A DNA stretch of 64,000 nucleotides from Acetatifactor sp. (GCA_022511465.1 JAFLRM010000010.1:1-64000), one strand, 5' to 3'; counted from the stretch's first letter, positions 32,380 through 42,351 are shown. The notes: generated from the letters alone by a model not told the origin. Translations and numbers: made by a program.

Positions 32380-33033
32380 CTATACTTTCATTAGTGGAAT
32401 TTCCATAGAGACATTGACTCCCTCTCCAACATGAGATTGAATTAATAAATTACCTCCCAATAAATTAATTCTCTCCTTTGTAAAAGAAATTCCAAAATGT
32501 TTCCTCATTAAATTATCCAAAGCATTTTCATCGAATCCCACACCATTATCTGATATCGAGATATAACAAATTTCATCCTCCTGATAACAAGAAAACTCAA
32601 TTCGACTTGCTTTGGCGTGTTTTACAATATTAAACAAAATCTCCTTAACTATCCTGAATATATTCACCAACACCAACTCATTTTCACATGAAACATCGGA
32701 AATATCCAAAATCATTTCATACTCATTCTTTTCATTGATCACGCTGAGCAATCTTTCAAAGGATGCTTTCAAACCCAGATCATCAAAAGACATTGGACGA
32801 AGATCAAAAATAATATTACGAATTTCATCCATTGTTTCATGCAGCTTCTTATTAACAAGATGCAATTCAAGCTTTGCACCGACAGGATCACTGTCAATCA
32901 TCATGCCGGCTAATTCCAGCTTATGAGTAAGATGAGCTAAGTTTTGCAATGAGATATCATGCAGATCTTGGGCAATTCTTTTTCTGTCCTGTTCTTGGAT
33001 ATACAAAACTTTTAAATTTTCATCCTGATTCAT
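32380..33033 (-). CDS. Cytoplasmic sensor histidine kinase (DegS/NarX type)
   Basis: This 217-residue kinase has no membrane segment. The HisKA_3 box with the phospho-acceptor His is RKRIAQDLHDISLQN near the N-terminus. The HATPase domain has NIVKHAKAS, DNGVGFDENAL and HFGISFTKERI. Start ATG 33033 has GGAG six bases upstream; a TTG four codons earlier overlaps that site. There is no sensor domain, so the signal must come from a partner or from the short N-terminus. A LexA-like box lies 41 bases before the start. Confidence 0.9.
   Translation of the reverse strand: MNQDENLKVLYIQEQDRKRIAQDLHDISLQNLAHLTHKLELAGMMIDSDPVGAKLELHLVNKKLHETMDEIRNIIFDLRPMSFDDLGLKASFERLLSVINEKNEYEMILDISDVSCENELVLVNIFRIVKEILFNIVKHAKASRIEFSCYQEDEICYISISDNGVGFDENALDNLMRKHFGISFTKERINLLGGNLLIQSHVGEGVNVSMEIPLMKV
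32680..32695. promoter_or_regulatory. parS-like site inside the kinase gene
   Basis: ATTTTCACATGAAACA matches the inverted form of parS site 1 at 14 of 16 bases. It is within coding sequence, which is common for parS. Confidence 0.35.
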
Positions 33034-33073
33034 GTCATTCTCCAAAGTAACAAGTCTATAATAGTAATATTTT

Positions 33074-33085
33074 GAACATATGTTC
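33074..33085. promoter_or_regulatory. LexA/DinR-type box
   Basis: GAACATATGTTC is a perfect 12-base palindrome fitting the Gram-positive SOS consensus GAAC-N4-GTTC. It is located in the promoter region of the DegS/DegU-like pair. Confidence 0.5.
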
Positions 33086-33171
33086 TATATCACAGAATAA
33101 TATCCTTAAAAGCAGGATTCATGAAGTATACTTCATTTTACCATATGTTAAAAAACTTTTCCACGCACAAT

Positions 33172-33894
33172 TTACAAAGGATCTTTCGCAGGCATTCCCG
33201 CCTTTCTGGGATACTTCCCCGGAGTTTCTCCCACCTTCTCTATCACAAACAGGTTCCGATAAATATCTGAATCCGGCAATAAAAATTCCACCTGATCTTT
33301 CACTTTGCCGCCAAGCAGAGTAATCGCTCTGGATGCTATCTCCATCTCTTCTGCAATTTTTTCAGACTTATAAGAAATAAATTGTCCACCCACTTTCACA
33401 AAGGGAAGACAATACTCCGACAGAGTAGACAAATTTGCCACCGCCCTGGACACACAAAGGTCAAACTGCTCCCGCAGTTTTCCCTTCTTTGCATAGTCCT
33501 CCGCCCTACCATGAATCGTCTCAACTCCTATCAATCCTAACTCTTTAATCACACTATCTAAAAAGTGAATCCTTTTATTCAAAGAATCCAAAAGAGTCAC
33601 CTGAAGATTTGGAAAAGCAATCTTCAGAGCGAGACCCGGAAAACCTGCTCCTGTTCCCACATCAATGACGGCTGCATTCCTGCTCACATCATATGCCTTG
33701 ATCAAAGAAACACTGTCCACAAAATGCTTTTTCATCACTTCGTCATATTCCGTGATAGCAGTCAGATTCATAACCTGATTCCACTCTACCAGCAACTCAT
33801 AATATTTTAAAAATTGCGTGATCTGTTCACTCGACAAAGTAATCCCCAAACCATTCAGATCAGCAATAAATTGATCTGTGTCACGTTGTTCCAC
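33172..33894 (-). CDS. rsmG: 16S rRNA (guanine-N7) methyltransferase RsmG (GidB)
   Basis: This 240-residue SAM-dependent methyltransferase modifies G527 of 16S rRNA. The SAM motif is VIDVGTGAGFPGLALK, preceded by HFVDSVSLIK. The start is taken as GTG at 33894, because GGAGG lies five bases upstream; the TTG four codons earlier overlaps that site. It follows mnmG after two small genes, as part of the usual gid region, although in many genomes rsmG directly adjoins mnmG. Confidence 0.94.
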   Translation of the reverse strand: MEQRDTDQFIADLNGLGITLSSEQITQFLKYYELLVEWNQVMNLTAITEYDEVMKKHFVDSVSLIKAYDVSRNAAVIDVGTGAGFPGLALKIAFPNLQVTLLDSLNKRIHFLDSVIKELGLIGVETIHGRAEDYAKKGKLREQFDLCVSRAVANLSTLSEYCLPFVKVGGQFISYKSEKIAEEMEIASRAITLLGGKVKDQVEFLLPDSDIYRNLFVIEKVGETPGKYPRKAGMPAKDPL

Positions 33895-33913
33895 ATTTAC
33901 CTCCAAGCGTCAT

Positions 33914-34396
33914 TCACATAATTGTTTTCTTTTCTCGAATCCTACCGGAATAAGTATTCCATATATTGATACCCAGAACAGTCACCAGCCCTATTTCCGC
34001 AACAACAGATATCACATTCAAAAAAAGATTTTTTCCAAAAAGCATCAATATCCCATATGCCAAAAGGGCAATTGCCACATACACAATGCTCATTAAAATT
34101 CGATAAATCAAAAGCCTCTTTCCCATCGGCTTATAAATACACAAGGCAACTGAGGATAGGATTGTCAAAAATAAACTATAGGAAGATGGAATGAAAACAA
34201 AAAATATATATATAAGTATTAAAATAAACTTTCCAAGCTCAACCCCTTCACCACCGGTAAGCAATCCGGTTCCCATATTCAAAAGTTCTAATTTTATAAA
34301 TAATTCTACCAGAGCAACAAAAATAAATATGATCCCCACCATGATCATAATTGTAATATAATTTACAAAGACAGGTTTAATCTTTCTTTTTTTCAT
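33914..34396 (-). CDS. Uncharacterised four-helix membrane protein (160 residues)
   Basis: The basic N-terminus (MKKRKIKP) is followed by four hydrophobic segments at about residues 14-36, 54-85, 98-120 and 123-145, and a basic tail (SGRIREKK). No family motif is recognised. It lies between mnmG/the 69-residue gene and rsmG in one operon (12- and 19-base gaps), so it is probably co-expressed with tRNA/rRNA modification genes, but this does not reveal a role. Confidence 0.7.
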   Translation of the reverse strand: MKKRKIKPVFVNYITIMIMVGIIFIFVALVELFIKLELLNMGTGLLTGGEGVELGKFILILIYIFFVFIPSSYSLFLTILSSVALCIYKPMGKRLLIYRILMSIVYVAIALLAYGILMLFGKNLFLNVISVVAEIGLVTVLGINIWNTYSGRIREKKTIM

Positions 34397-34408
34397 AAGA
34401 TTGTTCTA

Positions 34409-34618
34409 CTAATACTCCTTTTTTATTTCAGAGGGATTGACTCCATATTTGCTCACAAATTCTTGCCTGTCCTTGTCATTGCGGATCAACATAATTTCTT
34501 CAAACTGTCCTGTCTTTAAATCTTTGAAACCTGCCACCTGTTCACCGTTGCAGATACTTGCCTTTATAACAGGAATTTTATTCTCCTTATCATAGGGAAT
34601 TATTTTTCTCTTTCTCAT
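34409..34618 (-). CDS. Uncharacterised small protein (69 residues)
   Basis: The start MRKRKIIPYDKENKIPVIKAS at 34618 is preferred because GGAGG lies nine bases upstream, inside the last codons of mnmG. The sequence CNGEQVAGFKDLKTGQFEEIMLIRNDKDRQEF looks like a compact beta-rich domain with a helix at the end (SKYGVNPSEIKKEY). I do not recognise a characterised family. It is tightly placed behind mnmG. Confidence 0.65.
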   Translation of the reverse strand: MRKRKIIPYDKENKIPVIKASICNGEQVAGFKDLKTGQFEEIMLIRNDKDRQEFVSKYGVNPSEIKKEY

Positions 34619-34622
34619 AACT

Positions 34623-36551
34623 CTAATCCTCCTCTCTTCCATGTTCTAAGTAAACCAGGAGTACAGACACATCCGCGGGAGATACTCCGGATATGCGCGA
34701 AGCCTGTCCCAAGGAAATCGGTCGAAATTCCTTCAGCTTCTGTCTTGCCTCAATACGCAGAGAAGGGATCCGATCATAATCCAAATCCTCTGGTATTTTC
34801 TTTTTCTCCATTTTCTTAAATTGCTCTACCTGCCTAAGTTGTCTCTGGATATATCCCTCATACTTAATCTCGATTTCCACCTGCTCAATTACTTCCGCAG
34901 GGAAAAAATCTGCTCCTATTTTCTTCCGGGCAAAATCTTTCCGGCCTTCGTCAATTTCTTCAATCATCTTATAGTTGAGCTCCGGTCTGCAGATCAACTC
35001 CGCCAGAGAAGCTGCCGTCTTCAAAGAGGAACTTCCATGTGCCTCCAAAAAATCTTGTATTTCTCTATTTGCTCCTACACTTGTATTCTTTAAACGGGAA
35101 ATTTCCGCATCTATCAAAGTCTTCTTTTGAAGAAGCCTCTCCCTCTGTTCCTCAGTGATCAATCCCAGTTGATAACCCTTTTCCCGCAGGCGAATATCCG
35201 CATTGTCCTGACGAAGCAAAAGACGGTATTCCGCTCTGGATGTCATCATGCGATAAGGCTCTCTATTATCTTTTGTCACTAGATCGTCGATCAACACGCC
35301 AATATAGCTTTCCGACCGGTCCAAAATCAAAGGTTCCCTGTTTAAAATAGACATAGCCGCATTGATTCCGGCGACCAGACCCTGGCAAGCCGCCTCCTCA
35401 TATCCACTGCTCCCATTAAATTGTCCTCCGGAAAATAGTCCTTTCACGGTCTTAAATTCCAAAGTGGGGTAGAGCTGTTTTGCATTGATGCAGTCGTATT
35501 CGATGGCATAAGCATTTCTCACAATCTTACACTTTTCCAAGCCCGGCACCGTGCGGTACATGGCCAGCTGTACATCTTCCGGAAGGGAGGAGGACATTCC
35601 GCTCACATACATTTCATTGGTGTGAAGTCCCTCCGGTTCAATAAATACCTGATGTCTCTCCTTATCCGCAAATTTAACCACCTTGTCCTCTATGGAAGGA
35701 CAATATCTGGGACCGGTTCCCTCAATGATACCTGCATAAATGGGAGAACGATCCAAATTCTCACGGATAATTTTATGAGTTTTTTCATTTGTATAAGTCA
35801 GCCAACAGGAAACCTGCTCCTTTTGGATCGAGTCGGGATCTGTAGAAAAAGAAAAGGGTATGATCCTCTCATCGCCAAACTGCTCCTCCATCTTGGAGAA
35901 ATCGAGACTTCTCTTGTCCATGCGTGCAGGTGTACCTGTCTTAAATCGGCGCAGTTCAATCCCCAATTCTTCCAAAGAATCCGACAGATGAGTCGCCGCC
36001 TGCAGACCGTTTGGTCCCGTGTAGGTGATAGTCTCACCGCAGAGACATCTTGCCTTTAAATAAGTACCGGTGCAGAGAACTACCGCCTTGCACTCGTACA
36101 CAGCTCCGGTATAAGTTTTGACACCGGTGACTTTTTTGGTAGAATCATCCAACTGCTCCCACAAAAGCTCACAGACCTCTGCTTGTTTGATCGTCAGATT
36201 ATCCTGATTCTCCAGAACCTTTCTCATTTCACGGGAATAATCAGCCTTGTCTGCCTGCGCTCGCAGAGAATGAACCGCCGGCCCTTTAGATATATTGAGC
36301 ATTTTAGATTGAATAAAGGTCTTGTCAATATTTTTGCCCATCTCTCCGCCCAATGCATCCAACTCTCTCACCAGATGGCCCTTGGAGGAACCACCCACAT
36401 TAGGATTGCAGGGCATCAGGGCAACGCTATCCACGCTGACCGTAAAAATAACCGTTTCCAGTCCCAGCCTTGCGCAGGCCAGAGCTGCCTCACATCCGGC
36501 ATGGCCGGCACCTATTACACATACATCAACATTTTCATGTATCTCAGGCAT
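34623..36551 (-). CDS. mnmG: tRNA U34 carboxymethylaminomethyl modification enzyme MnmG (GidA)
   Basis: This 642-residue FAD enzyme forms a complex with MnmE to modify the wobble uridine of tRNAs. The Rossmann FAD motif [17 protein letters not shown] is near residue 12, and [14 protein letters not shown] and the GidA signatures ([13 protein letters not shown]) follow. The start MPEIHENVD at 36551 has GGAG eight bases upstream. In most relatives mnmE lies immediately before it, but here a plus-strand nitrilase gene is between them. Confidence 0.96.
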   Translation of the reverse strand: MPEIHENVDVCVIGAGHAGCEAALACARLGLETVIFTVSVDSVALMPCNPNVGGSSKGHLVRELDALGGEMGKNIDKTFIQSKMLNISKGPAVHSLRAQADKADYSREMRKVLENQDNLTIKQAEVCELLWEQLDDSTKKVTGVKTYTGAVYECKAVVLCTGTYLKARCLCGETITYTGPNGLQAATHLSDSLEELGIELRRFKTGTPARMDKRSLDFSKMEEQFGDERIIPFSFSTDPDSIQKEQVSCWLTYTNEKTHKIIRENLDRSPIYAGIIEGTGPRYCPSIEDKVVKFADKERHQVFIEPEGLHTNEMYVSGMSSSLPEDVQLAMYRTVPGLEKCKIVRNAYAIEYDCINAKQLYPTLEFKTVKGLFSGGQFNGSSGYEEAACQGLVAGINAAMSILNREPLILDRSESYIGVLIDDLVTKDNREPYRMMTSRAEYRLLLRQDNADIRLREKGYQLGLITEEQRERLLQKKTLIDAEISRLKNTSVGANREIQDFLEAHGSSSLKTAASLAELICRPELNYKMIEEIDEGRKDFARKKIGADFFPAEVIEQVEIEIKYEGYIQRQLRQVEQFKKMEKKKIPEDLDYDRIPSLRIEARQKLKEFRPISLGQASRISGVSPADVSVLLVYLEHGREED

Positions 36552-36721
36552 TTTAATATCTCCGTTTAAAGTCACAATTACTGTTCTGTAATCTCCTTTA
36601 TCTTATCATATCGGCAGAGAAAAGTCACAGATATCTTATATTGAAAAAAGAAATTATTCATTATATGATAGTAAAAATAAGACAACTCAAAAATTATACT
36701 AAAAAAGGAAAACAAATAAAA

Positions 36722-37603
36722 ATGAATTTACTAAAAATAGCCCTCTTACAAATAGCACCCTGCGGTACTTTAAGTGGAAATCTCGAAAAAGGAATAAAAT
36801 GCTGCAAAAAAGCAAAAGAAATGGGAGCCGATATTGCACTTTTCCCTGAGATGTGGAGCAATGGATATAATATTTATGATCGACCTGTTGATGAGTGGAA
36901 GAAAGAAGCTATTCCCGCAAACAGCGATTTTGTCAATTCTTTTGGAAATCTGGCAAAAGAACTCAACATGGCCATCGGCATTACTCTGCTCGAAAAATAT
37001 GATAAAAATCTCCGCAATACACTTGTCCTTTTTGACAGATTCGGAGAACGAAAACTTACTTATGCAAAAGTGCATACCTGCGACTTTGATGTAGAAAGAA
37101 ATTTAACACCCGGAGAAGACTTTTATGTCGCTACACTCGATACAGACTGCGGACAAGTAGAAATTGGTGCAATGATCTGCTATGACAGGGAATTCCCTGA
37201 AAGTGCCAGAATCCTGATGCTTAAAGGTGCAGAGCTTATTCTGGTTCCCAATGCCTGCCCCATGGAAATAAACCGTCTTTCACAGCTTCGCGGCAGGGCA
37301 TATGAAAATATGTTGGCAATAGCTACCTGTAATTATCCCAAAGATGTTCCTGATTGCAACGGCGGTTCAAGCGTTTTTGACGGTGTGGCTTACCTTCCCG
37401 AATCAGAGGGATCGAGGGACACTTGTATTTTGCAGGCAGGTGAAAAGGAAGATATTTATATTGCCGAACTGGATCTGAACCAACTTCGCAATTATCGCCA
37501 AAAAGAAGTACATGGCAATGCATACCGTCATCCCAAAAAATATACTCTTTTAACTGATACAAAAATTAACAGACCGTTTATCAGAGCCTATCACCGGGAT
37601 TAA
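36722..37603 (+). CDS. Nitrilase-superfamily carbon-nitrogen hydrolase
   Basis: This 293-residue protein has the Glu-Lys-Cys triad: E in LFPEMWSNG, K in YAKVHTCDFD and C in ICYDREFPES. Family members hydrolyse amides (for example omega-amidase, N-carbamoyl compounds). The substrate is unknown. The start MNLLKIALLQIAP at 36722 fits the family beginning; a weak AAAAGGA is upstream. It is on the opposite strand to all neighbours and more AT-rich than mnmE/mnmG, which suggests insertion into the mnmE-mnmG junction. Confidence 0.88.
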   Translation: MNLLKIALLQIAPCGTLSGNLEKGIKCCKKAKEMGADIALFPEMWSNGYNIYDRPVDEWKKEAIPANSDFVNSFGNLAKELNMAIGITLLEKYDKNLRNTLVLFDRFGERKLTYAKVHTCDFDVERNLTPGEDFYVATLDTDCGQVEIGAMICYDREFPESARILMLKGAELILVPNACPMEINRLSQLRGRAYENMLAIATCNYPKDVPDCNGGSSVFDGVAYLPESEGSRDTCILQAGEKEDIYIAELDLNQLRNYRQKEVHGNAYRHPKKYTLLTDTKINRPFIRAYHRD

Positions 37604-37751
37604 AAGGAACCAGAAGATACTATATATTTGAGGATATAAAAATATGAAAATCCAAACTTACACTAAAACTTACTTTGAGCTTCCTGACTCATACCAGCAA
37701 ATAATCTTGTACATTCAAGATGCATCCATTACCAATTTTCCAGTGATCTAT

Positions 37752-39164
37752 TTACTTCCCCATACAAAACTTAGAGAAAATCTCTTCAACCAGATCCTCC
37801 CCAACTTCCTCTCCCACAATTTTCCCAAGCTCCTTATAAGCATCCATCAAGTCGATAGAATAAAAATCCTCCTCCATCCCATCCTCAATACTCCTTTTTA
37901 CCAATTCCAAGCTGTCATACGCATTTTGAAGCGCCTCTTTATGTCTCATATTAGTGATCACAATTTCACCATTATGAGCAATCTTCCCTTCAAAAAACAT
38001 TTCCTTTACAACATTCTCAAACTCCTCAACCCCGGAACCATCTTTAACCGAAGTTCTCACAATCTCGATATCTCCATATTCCTTGCGTTGTGGCAAATTA
38101 TCCCTTATAAAATTTTTTATATCCTCTTCCGACACCACACTCTCCAGATCAGACTTATTCAAAAGGATCACTACCTTTCGATCCTTGATCAGAGACACAA
38201 TTTCTCTGTCACTCTCATCCAAAGGCACAGATGCATCCACAACATACACGATCAAATCAGCATTTCCCGCATATTTTCTGGCTCTCTCCACGCCAATTTT
38301 CTCCACTGTGTCCTCCGTACTGCGAATTCCCGCAGTGTCGATCACATTAAATCCAATCCCATGTAAATTGATATGCTCTTCTAAAATATCCCTGGTGGTT
38401 CCCGCTATATCCGTCACAATAGCCCTCTCCTCGCCAACCAAAGCGTTTAACAGAGAAGATTTTCCGGCATTTGGTTTTCCAATAATAACTGTAGCAATTC
38501 CCTCTTTTATCAATCTTCCATTGTCAGCTGTATCGATCAATTTCTTAACTCTTACAAGTAATTCATTTACCTTCAAAAGCAAATTTTCCGAATACCCATC
38601 CAAACTGATATGTTCTGGGTCGTCCAATGCAGACTCTATAAAAGCAATCTCATAGATCACTTCACCGCGCAGCTTTTTTACTTCTTCCGAAAGACTTCCT
38701 CTCAGTTGATTTACCGAGGAAGCCAATGCATATTCATTTTGAGAATGAATCACATCCATGACAGCTTCCGCTTTTGACAGATCAATTCGTCCGTTGAGAA
38801 AAGCTCTCTTAGTAAATTCACCCGGTTCTGCCATTCTGGCTCCTGCATGCAAAACTTCCTGAAGAACTTTTTTCATCATTAAAACACCGCCATGACAATT
38901 AATCTCTATCACATCTTCCATGGTATAGCTGTGGGGCGCTTTCATAACAGAAACCATTACCTCATCTATAATTTCACCCTTATCATCCACAATATATCCA
39001 TAGTGAATCGTATGACTCTCCATATTTTGAAGTTTCTTCTTCCCACCCTGTGTGTGAAACACGGAATCTACAATTTGAATAGAATCCTCTCCACTGACCC
39101 GTATAATTCCGATCCCTGAATTTGAGAGGGCTGTTGCGATCGCTGCAATGGTATCTGTCTGCAT
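37752..39164 (-). CDS. mnmE: tRNA modification GTPase MnmE (TrmE)
   Basis: This 470-residue GTPase is the partner of MnmG. The N-terminal tetrahydrofolate-binding domain begins DTIAAIATALSNSGIGIIRVSG. The G domain has GKPNAGKSSLLNALVG, DIAGTTRD, DTAGIRSTED and NKSD. The C-terminal FCMGK supplies the conserved Cys. Start 39164 is supported by GGAG eight bases upstream; the longer frame to 39227 is AT-rich leader. It follows jag by about 105 bases. Confidence 0.95.
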   Translation of the reverse strand: MQTDTIAAIATALSNSGIGIIRVSGEDSIQIVDSVFHTQGGKKKLQNMESHTIHYGYIVDDKGEIIDEVMVSVMKAPHSYTMEDVIEINCHGGVLMMKKVLQEVLHAGARMAEPGEFTKRAFLNGRIDLSKAEAVMDVIHSQNEYALASSVNQLRGSLSEEVKKLRGEVIYEIAFIESALDDPEHISLDGYSENLLLKVNELLVRVKKLIDTADNGRLIKEGIATVIIGKPNAGKSSLLNALVGEERAIVTDIAGTTRDILEEHINLHGIGFNVIDTAGIRSTEDTVEKIGVERARKYAGNADLIVYVVDASVPLDESDREIVSLIKDRKVVILLNKSDLESVVSEEDIKNFIRDNLPQRKEYGDIEIVRTSVKDGSGVEEFENVVKEMFFEGKIAHNGEIVITNMRHKEALQNAYDSLELVKRSIEDGMEEDFYSIDLMDAYKELGKIVGEEVGEDLVEEIFSKFCMGK

Positions 39165-39268
39165 AAAAATTTCTCCATATAAAATATCAAATAGAATAAA
39201 ACCGGATATATGAATTATATCATACATCCGGTTTCGTAAACACTTTTCTTTTTATTGTAACTTCTTTA

Positions 39269-39931
39269 TTACTTGTGATCACGATTTCTGTTATCGCGGT
39301 CTCTGCTTTCTCTTTTCATGGTGACAACCACACGTCTGTAAGGTTCGTCACCCTCGCTGTGAGTAGTAACATATTTATCATTCTGGAGAGCAGAGTGGAT
39401 AATACGTCTCTCATAAGGATTCATAGGCTCCAGAGATACTGTCTTTCTTGTTCTTTTCACCTTGTAAGCAATATTCTTTGCCAGATTCTCCAAAGTTTCC
39501 TTTCTTCTCTGACGATAATTTTCAGTGTCAACCTTAACTCTGATATAATCTTCCGTGTCCTTGTTCACCACCAGAGATACCAGATACTGAAGAGAATCAA
39601 GAGTCTGTCCTCTCTTTCCTATCAAAATACCCATCTCATCTCCGCTAAGATCAATATCAACGTTTCTCTCCTGCTCATCATATTTTACATTTACAACAAC
39701 TGTAATCTTCATTGCATCAAACACATCACTCAAAAAGCTTTTTACGTTATCTTCAAGGGAACACTTCTTAGAAGCCTTGATAACAGCCGGCTTAGAACCA
39801 ATTCCCAAAAATCCGCTTGATCCCTCATCAATCACCTGATAATCCAATTTATCGCTGGTAACACCCAACTTCTGACATGCTTCTGTAATGGCATCATTAA
39901 CTGTTTTTGCAGATACTTCAATAAATTCCAT
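39269..39931 (-). CDS. jag: RNA-binding protein Jag (KhpB/SpoIIIJ-associated)
   Basis: This 220-residue protein has three domains. The Jag-N domain has FLGIGSKPA near residue 43. The KH domain has the GxxG loop GKRG in GILIGKRGQTLDSL. The R3H domain has YERRIIHSAL (Arg-x3-His). It binds RNA with KhpA in related bacteria and affects cell shape. ATG 39931 is chosen since AGGAGG is eight bases upstream; the ATG two codons earlier is too close to it. It directly follows yidC. Confidence 0.93.
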   Translation of the reverse strand: MEFIEVSAKTVNDAITEACQKLGVTSDKLDYQVIDEGSSGFLGIGSKPAVIKASKKCSLEDNVKSFLSDVFDAMKITVVVNVKYDEQERNVDIDLSGDEMGILIGKRGQTLDSLQYLVSLVVNKDTEDYIRVKVDTENYRQRRKETLENLAKNIAYKVKRTRKTVSLEPMNPYERRIIHSALQNDKYVTTHSEGDEPYRRVVVTMKRESRDRDNRNRDHK

Positions 39932-39950
39932 ATTCATGTCCTCCTAAACT

Positions 39951-41321
39951 TTACTTCCTATTCTTATTATTGTACTTATTTACCAAATTTACCTTTGCCA
40001 TAATGCTCGTAGGATCTGCATCTTCCTGATAGTTGCTATTTCCCGAACTACTTTCAACATCCAAATCGCTGCCCTCTGTGTTGGTATAAAGCTTCGCCTT
40101 TCTGCTGATGTCCTTTTTCTGCATATTTTCCAGATTCTTTGTATTCATGTTTGCATAAGCATTGATCTTCTCCTGCTGTTCCTTAATCTTTTCCATCCTC
40201 TTAGCATTCTTAGCGGTTTTCTTTTCACTTTGAGCAACATTTTTCTTTATGATATCCTCAAAGTCCATCTTATCAAAGCGCTTATTGATGATCACCTGCT
40301 GTATACTTCTCACTACACTTCCGGCCACCCAATAAAGTCCCATACCGGAAGGAAAAGAAAAGCAAAGGTAAGCGGAGAATAAAGGCATGATCATATTCAT
40401 CGTTTTCATGGATTGAGCCATGCTGTCAGCCTGCTCATTTCCACTTCCACTGTTTTGCTGGGGCATCAACTTAATATTGATCCACTGTGTCAATACAGAC
40501 AACACGGGAATCACCAAAGCTCCTATAATAACCAGCCATGAAGCACCGGCCACACCTTCTCTTATCATATCAAATTCATTCGATATGATATACCAGGGAG
40601 AATTTCCGATATTTAATCCCAGAAAATTATTATAAATTTCCAGCTGATTCATTGTATTTGCTACATCCGTAGCCAGGGATGGAAAATTCTCTGCAGCCGC
40701 AATACTTGCAAAATCAGCCGTGGAAGCTTTATTCAGACAGTCTATCAATGTATTTTGTACATAAGTGGTATCTCCCGCAAGATAACTTGCATTGGTAAAC
40801 TGGTTTGCATATCTTGCTGAACTGGTCAAACTCTGAATAAATTCAGGAGCTCCACCTAAAGAGATGATCTTGTCCACCAGAGGGAAAAAAGCATTTTTAA
40901 TTTTTCCTACATAGGCAGGCATGGAATCGATCACTCGATACAAGGCAAACAGAATAGGCATCTGGATCAAAAGATACATACAGCTTCCGGTAGGAGATAC
41001 TCCGTACTTTGCATACAAATTTTGAATCTCCTGATTCTGAGCCATCATAGAATCATTGTCCTTCTTACCCTTATACTTTGCCTGAATTGCCTGAATCTCC
41101 GGATTCATCTTTGCAGACAATTTGGCAAATTTCTGCTGCTTAACCGTGAGAGGCAGCATAAGAAGATTTACAATGATCGTAAACAAGATAATGGCAAGAC
41201 CAATATTAGGAATCCCTATTGCATCCAACACCGCAAAGATTCCTTCCATGATCTTTCCAAGCAGCCATGCCACCTGACCAATAATCGGAAAAGAATTTTG
41301 TGTCAATATAATTCCGTTCAT
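39951..41321 (-). CDS. yidC: Membrane insertase YidC/OxaA (SpoIIIJ)
   Basis: This 456-residue insertase of the YidC1 type has first helix ILTQNSFPIIGQVAWLLGKIMEG. The core helices include IPNIGLAIILFTIIVNLLMLP and a groove-lining Arg in ALYRVIDSMP. It has a large extracellular loop (about 150-230) and a Lys/Glu-rich cytoplasmic C-terminal tail of over 100 residues that can bind ribosomes. AGGAGG precedes the start. It follows yidD in the rpmH operon. Confidence 0.93.
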   Translation of the reverse strand: MNGIILTQNSFPIIGQVAWLLGKIMEGIFAVLDAIGIPNIGLAIILFTIIVNLLMLPLTVKQQKFAKLSAKMNPEIQAIQAKYKGKKDNDSMMAQNQEIQNLYAKYGVSPTGSCMYLLIQMPILFALYRVIDSMPAYVGKIKNAFFPLVDKIISLGGAPEFIQSLTSSARYANQFTNASYLAGDTTYVQNTLIDCLNKASTADFASIAAAENFPSLATDVANTMNQLEIYNNFLGLNIGNSPWYIISNEFDMIREGVAGASWLVIIGALVIPVLSVLTQWINIKLMPQQNSGSGNEQADSMAQSMKTMNMIMPLFSAYLCFSFPSGMGLYWVAGSVVRSIQQVIINKRFDKMDFEDIIKKNVAQSEKKTAKNAKRMEKIKEQQEKINAYANMNTKNLENMQKKDISRKAKLYTNTEGSDLDVESSSGNSNYQEDADPTSIMAKVNLVNKYNNKNRK

Positions 41322-41359
41322 TTATCCTCCTACACAGGTATCAGTTTTTATAAACTATT

Positions 41360-41569
41360 TCAGGGTACAGGATCATACCCTCCTTTGGAAAATGGATTGC
41401 ATCTCAAAATTCTCCATACTGCCAGAAAACTGCCTTTTATGGCTCCATACTTCTGGATCGCCTCCAGTCCATATTGGGAACAGGTTGGAATATAAGGACA
41501 TTTGGTTCTCTTTAATGGAGAAATAAACTTTTGATAAAATCTGATACCGCTGATCAAAAAAATTTTCAT
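41360..41569 (-). CDS. yidD: Membrane protein insertion efficiency factor YidD
   Basis: This 69-residue protein has the family pattern [19 protein letters not shown], then [10 protein letters not shown] and GGYDPVP. It contains conserved Cys residues and an amphipathic N-terminus associated with the inner membrane near YidC. It lies 15 bases after rnpA, with only a weak ribosome site. The usual order rnpA-yidD-yidC holds. Confidence 0.94.
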   Translation of the reverse strand: MKIFLISGIRFYQKFISPLKRTKCPYIPTCSQYGLEAIQKYGAIKGSFLAVWRILRCNPFSKGGYDPVP

Positions 41570-41584
41570 ACTCTTAACTAAGTC

Positions 41585-41932
41585 CTAATCAAAATAAACC
41601 TTAATTAAATGATGAATTTTACATAGATGTAGCAGTGCACTCTCTACCTCTTCATAACCTACGGTAGCTGCACCTGGTCTCGCGACGATTACGATATCCA
41701 AACCACTATTGAATATCTCTTCATGTAATCGGTAACTTTCTCTTACCAGCCTTGTAACGCGATGTCTTACAACGCTGTTTCCTACTTTTTTGCTCACGCT
41801 GATCCCAACTCGATTAATTTCTAAACCATTTTCCTTTACATACATAATTAAATACTTATTCGCATAAGATTTACCGTTCTTATAAACGAATTGGAATTGG
41901 TGATTCTTCTTCAAAGATTCTGAAAATTTCAT
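41585..41932 (-). CDS. rnpA: Ribonuclease P protein component
   Basis: This 115-residue protein assists the RNase P RNA in 5' tRNA maturation. The family signature is VSKKVGNSVVRHRVTRLVRE; the common RNR motif is RHR here. AAGGAGG precedes the start. The gene is 70 bases after rpmH in the classical arrangement. Confidence 0.95.
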   Translation of the reverse strand: MKFSESLKKNHQFQFVYKNGKSYANKYLIMYVKENGLEINRVGISVSKKVGNSVVRHRVTRLVRESYRLHEEIFNSGLDIVIVARPGAATVGYEEVESALLHLCKIHHLIKVYFD

Positions 41933-42002
41933 GAATCCTCCTTACAAGAAACACACTTAATTCATTGCTCGCGTAAATACAAAAAGGTCACAGTTCTGTG
42001 AC

Positions 42003-42137
42003 CTATACGGATAATTTCTTTCTTCCTTTTGCACGTCTTGCAGCTAAAACTTTTTTTCCGCCTGGTGTACTCATTCTAGCTCTGAATCCGTGCACTTTAG
42101 AATGGGAACGCTTTTTAGGCTGAAATGTCATCTTCAT
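42003..42137 (-). CDS. rpmH: 50S ribosomal protein L34
   Basis: This 44-residue protein, read from the minus strand, is [17 protein letters not shown], continuing to [20 protein letters not shown]. It is highly basic and near the normal length. AGGTGCC/GGAGG lies upstream of the ATG. It is the first gene of the leftward operon from oriC. The gene is below the length usually listed by automated frame searches. Confidence 0.97.
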   Translation of the reverse strand: MKMTFQPKKRSHSKVHGFRARMSTPGGKKVLAARRAKGRKKLSV

Positions 42138-42247
42138 AGAAAGGCACCTCCTTCTCTAAACCTCATATCGTTTCTATTATATAAGGTAAACATTTTTCAA
42201 TCGGCATACGGTAAACTATGCCATTCAACAGGAAAATAGCATATTTG

Positions 42248-42276
42248 ATTTTATAAGAAAAGCCCCTTATTGTCAA
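42248..42276 (-). promoter_or_regulatory. rpmH promoter
   Basis: TTGACA (42271-42276) and TAAAAT (42248-42253) are 17 bases apart on the minus strand. The rpmH start is about 110 bases downstream. Confidence 0.65.
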
Positions 42277-42351
42277 GCAAAAATCACTTTTTTTAACTGA
42301 AAATTCATTATTTTTCATTTCTTTAAATGTAATAAAAAAATTTTAAAAAAG

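Noticed and set aside
37644-38366. 240-residue plus-strand frame after the nitrilase gene, with a good ribosome site
   Set aside because: Beyond about 36 codons it is the antisense of mnmE; its composition looks like a shadow. The first codons could be the stump of a lost gene, but no family is visible.
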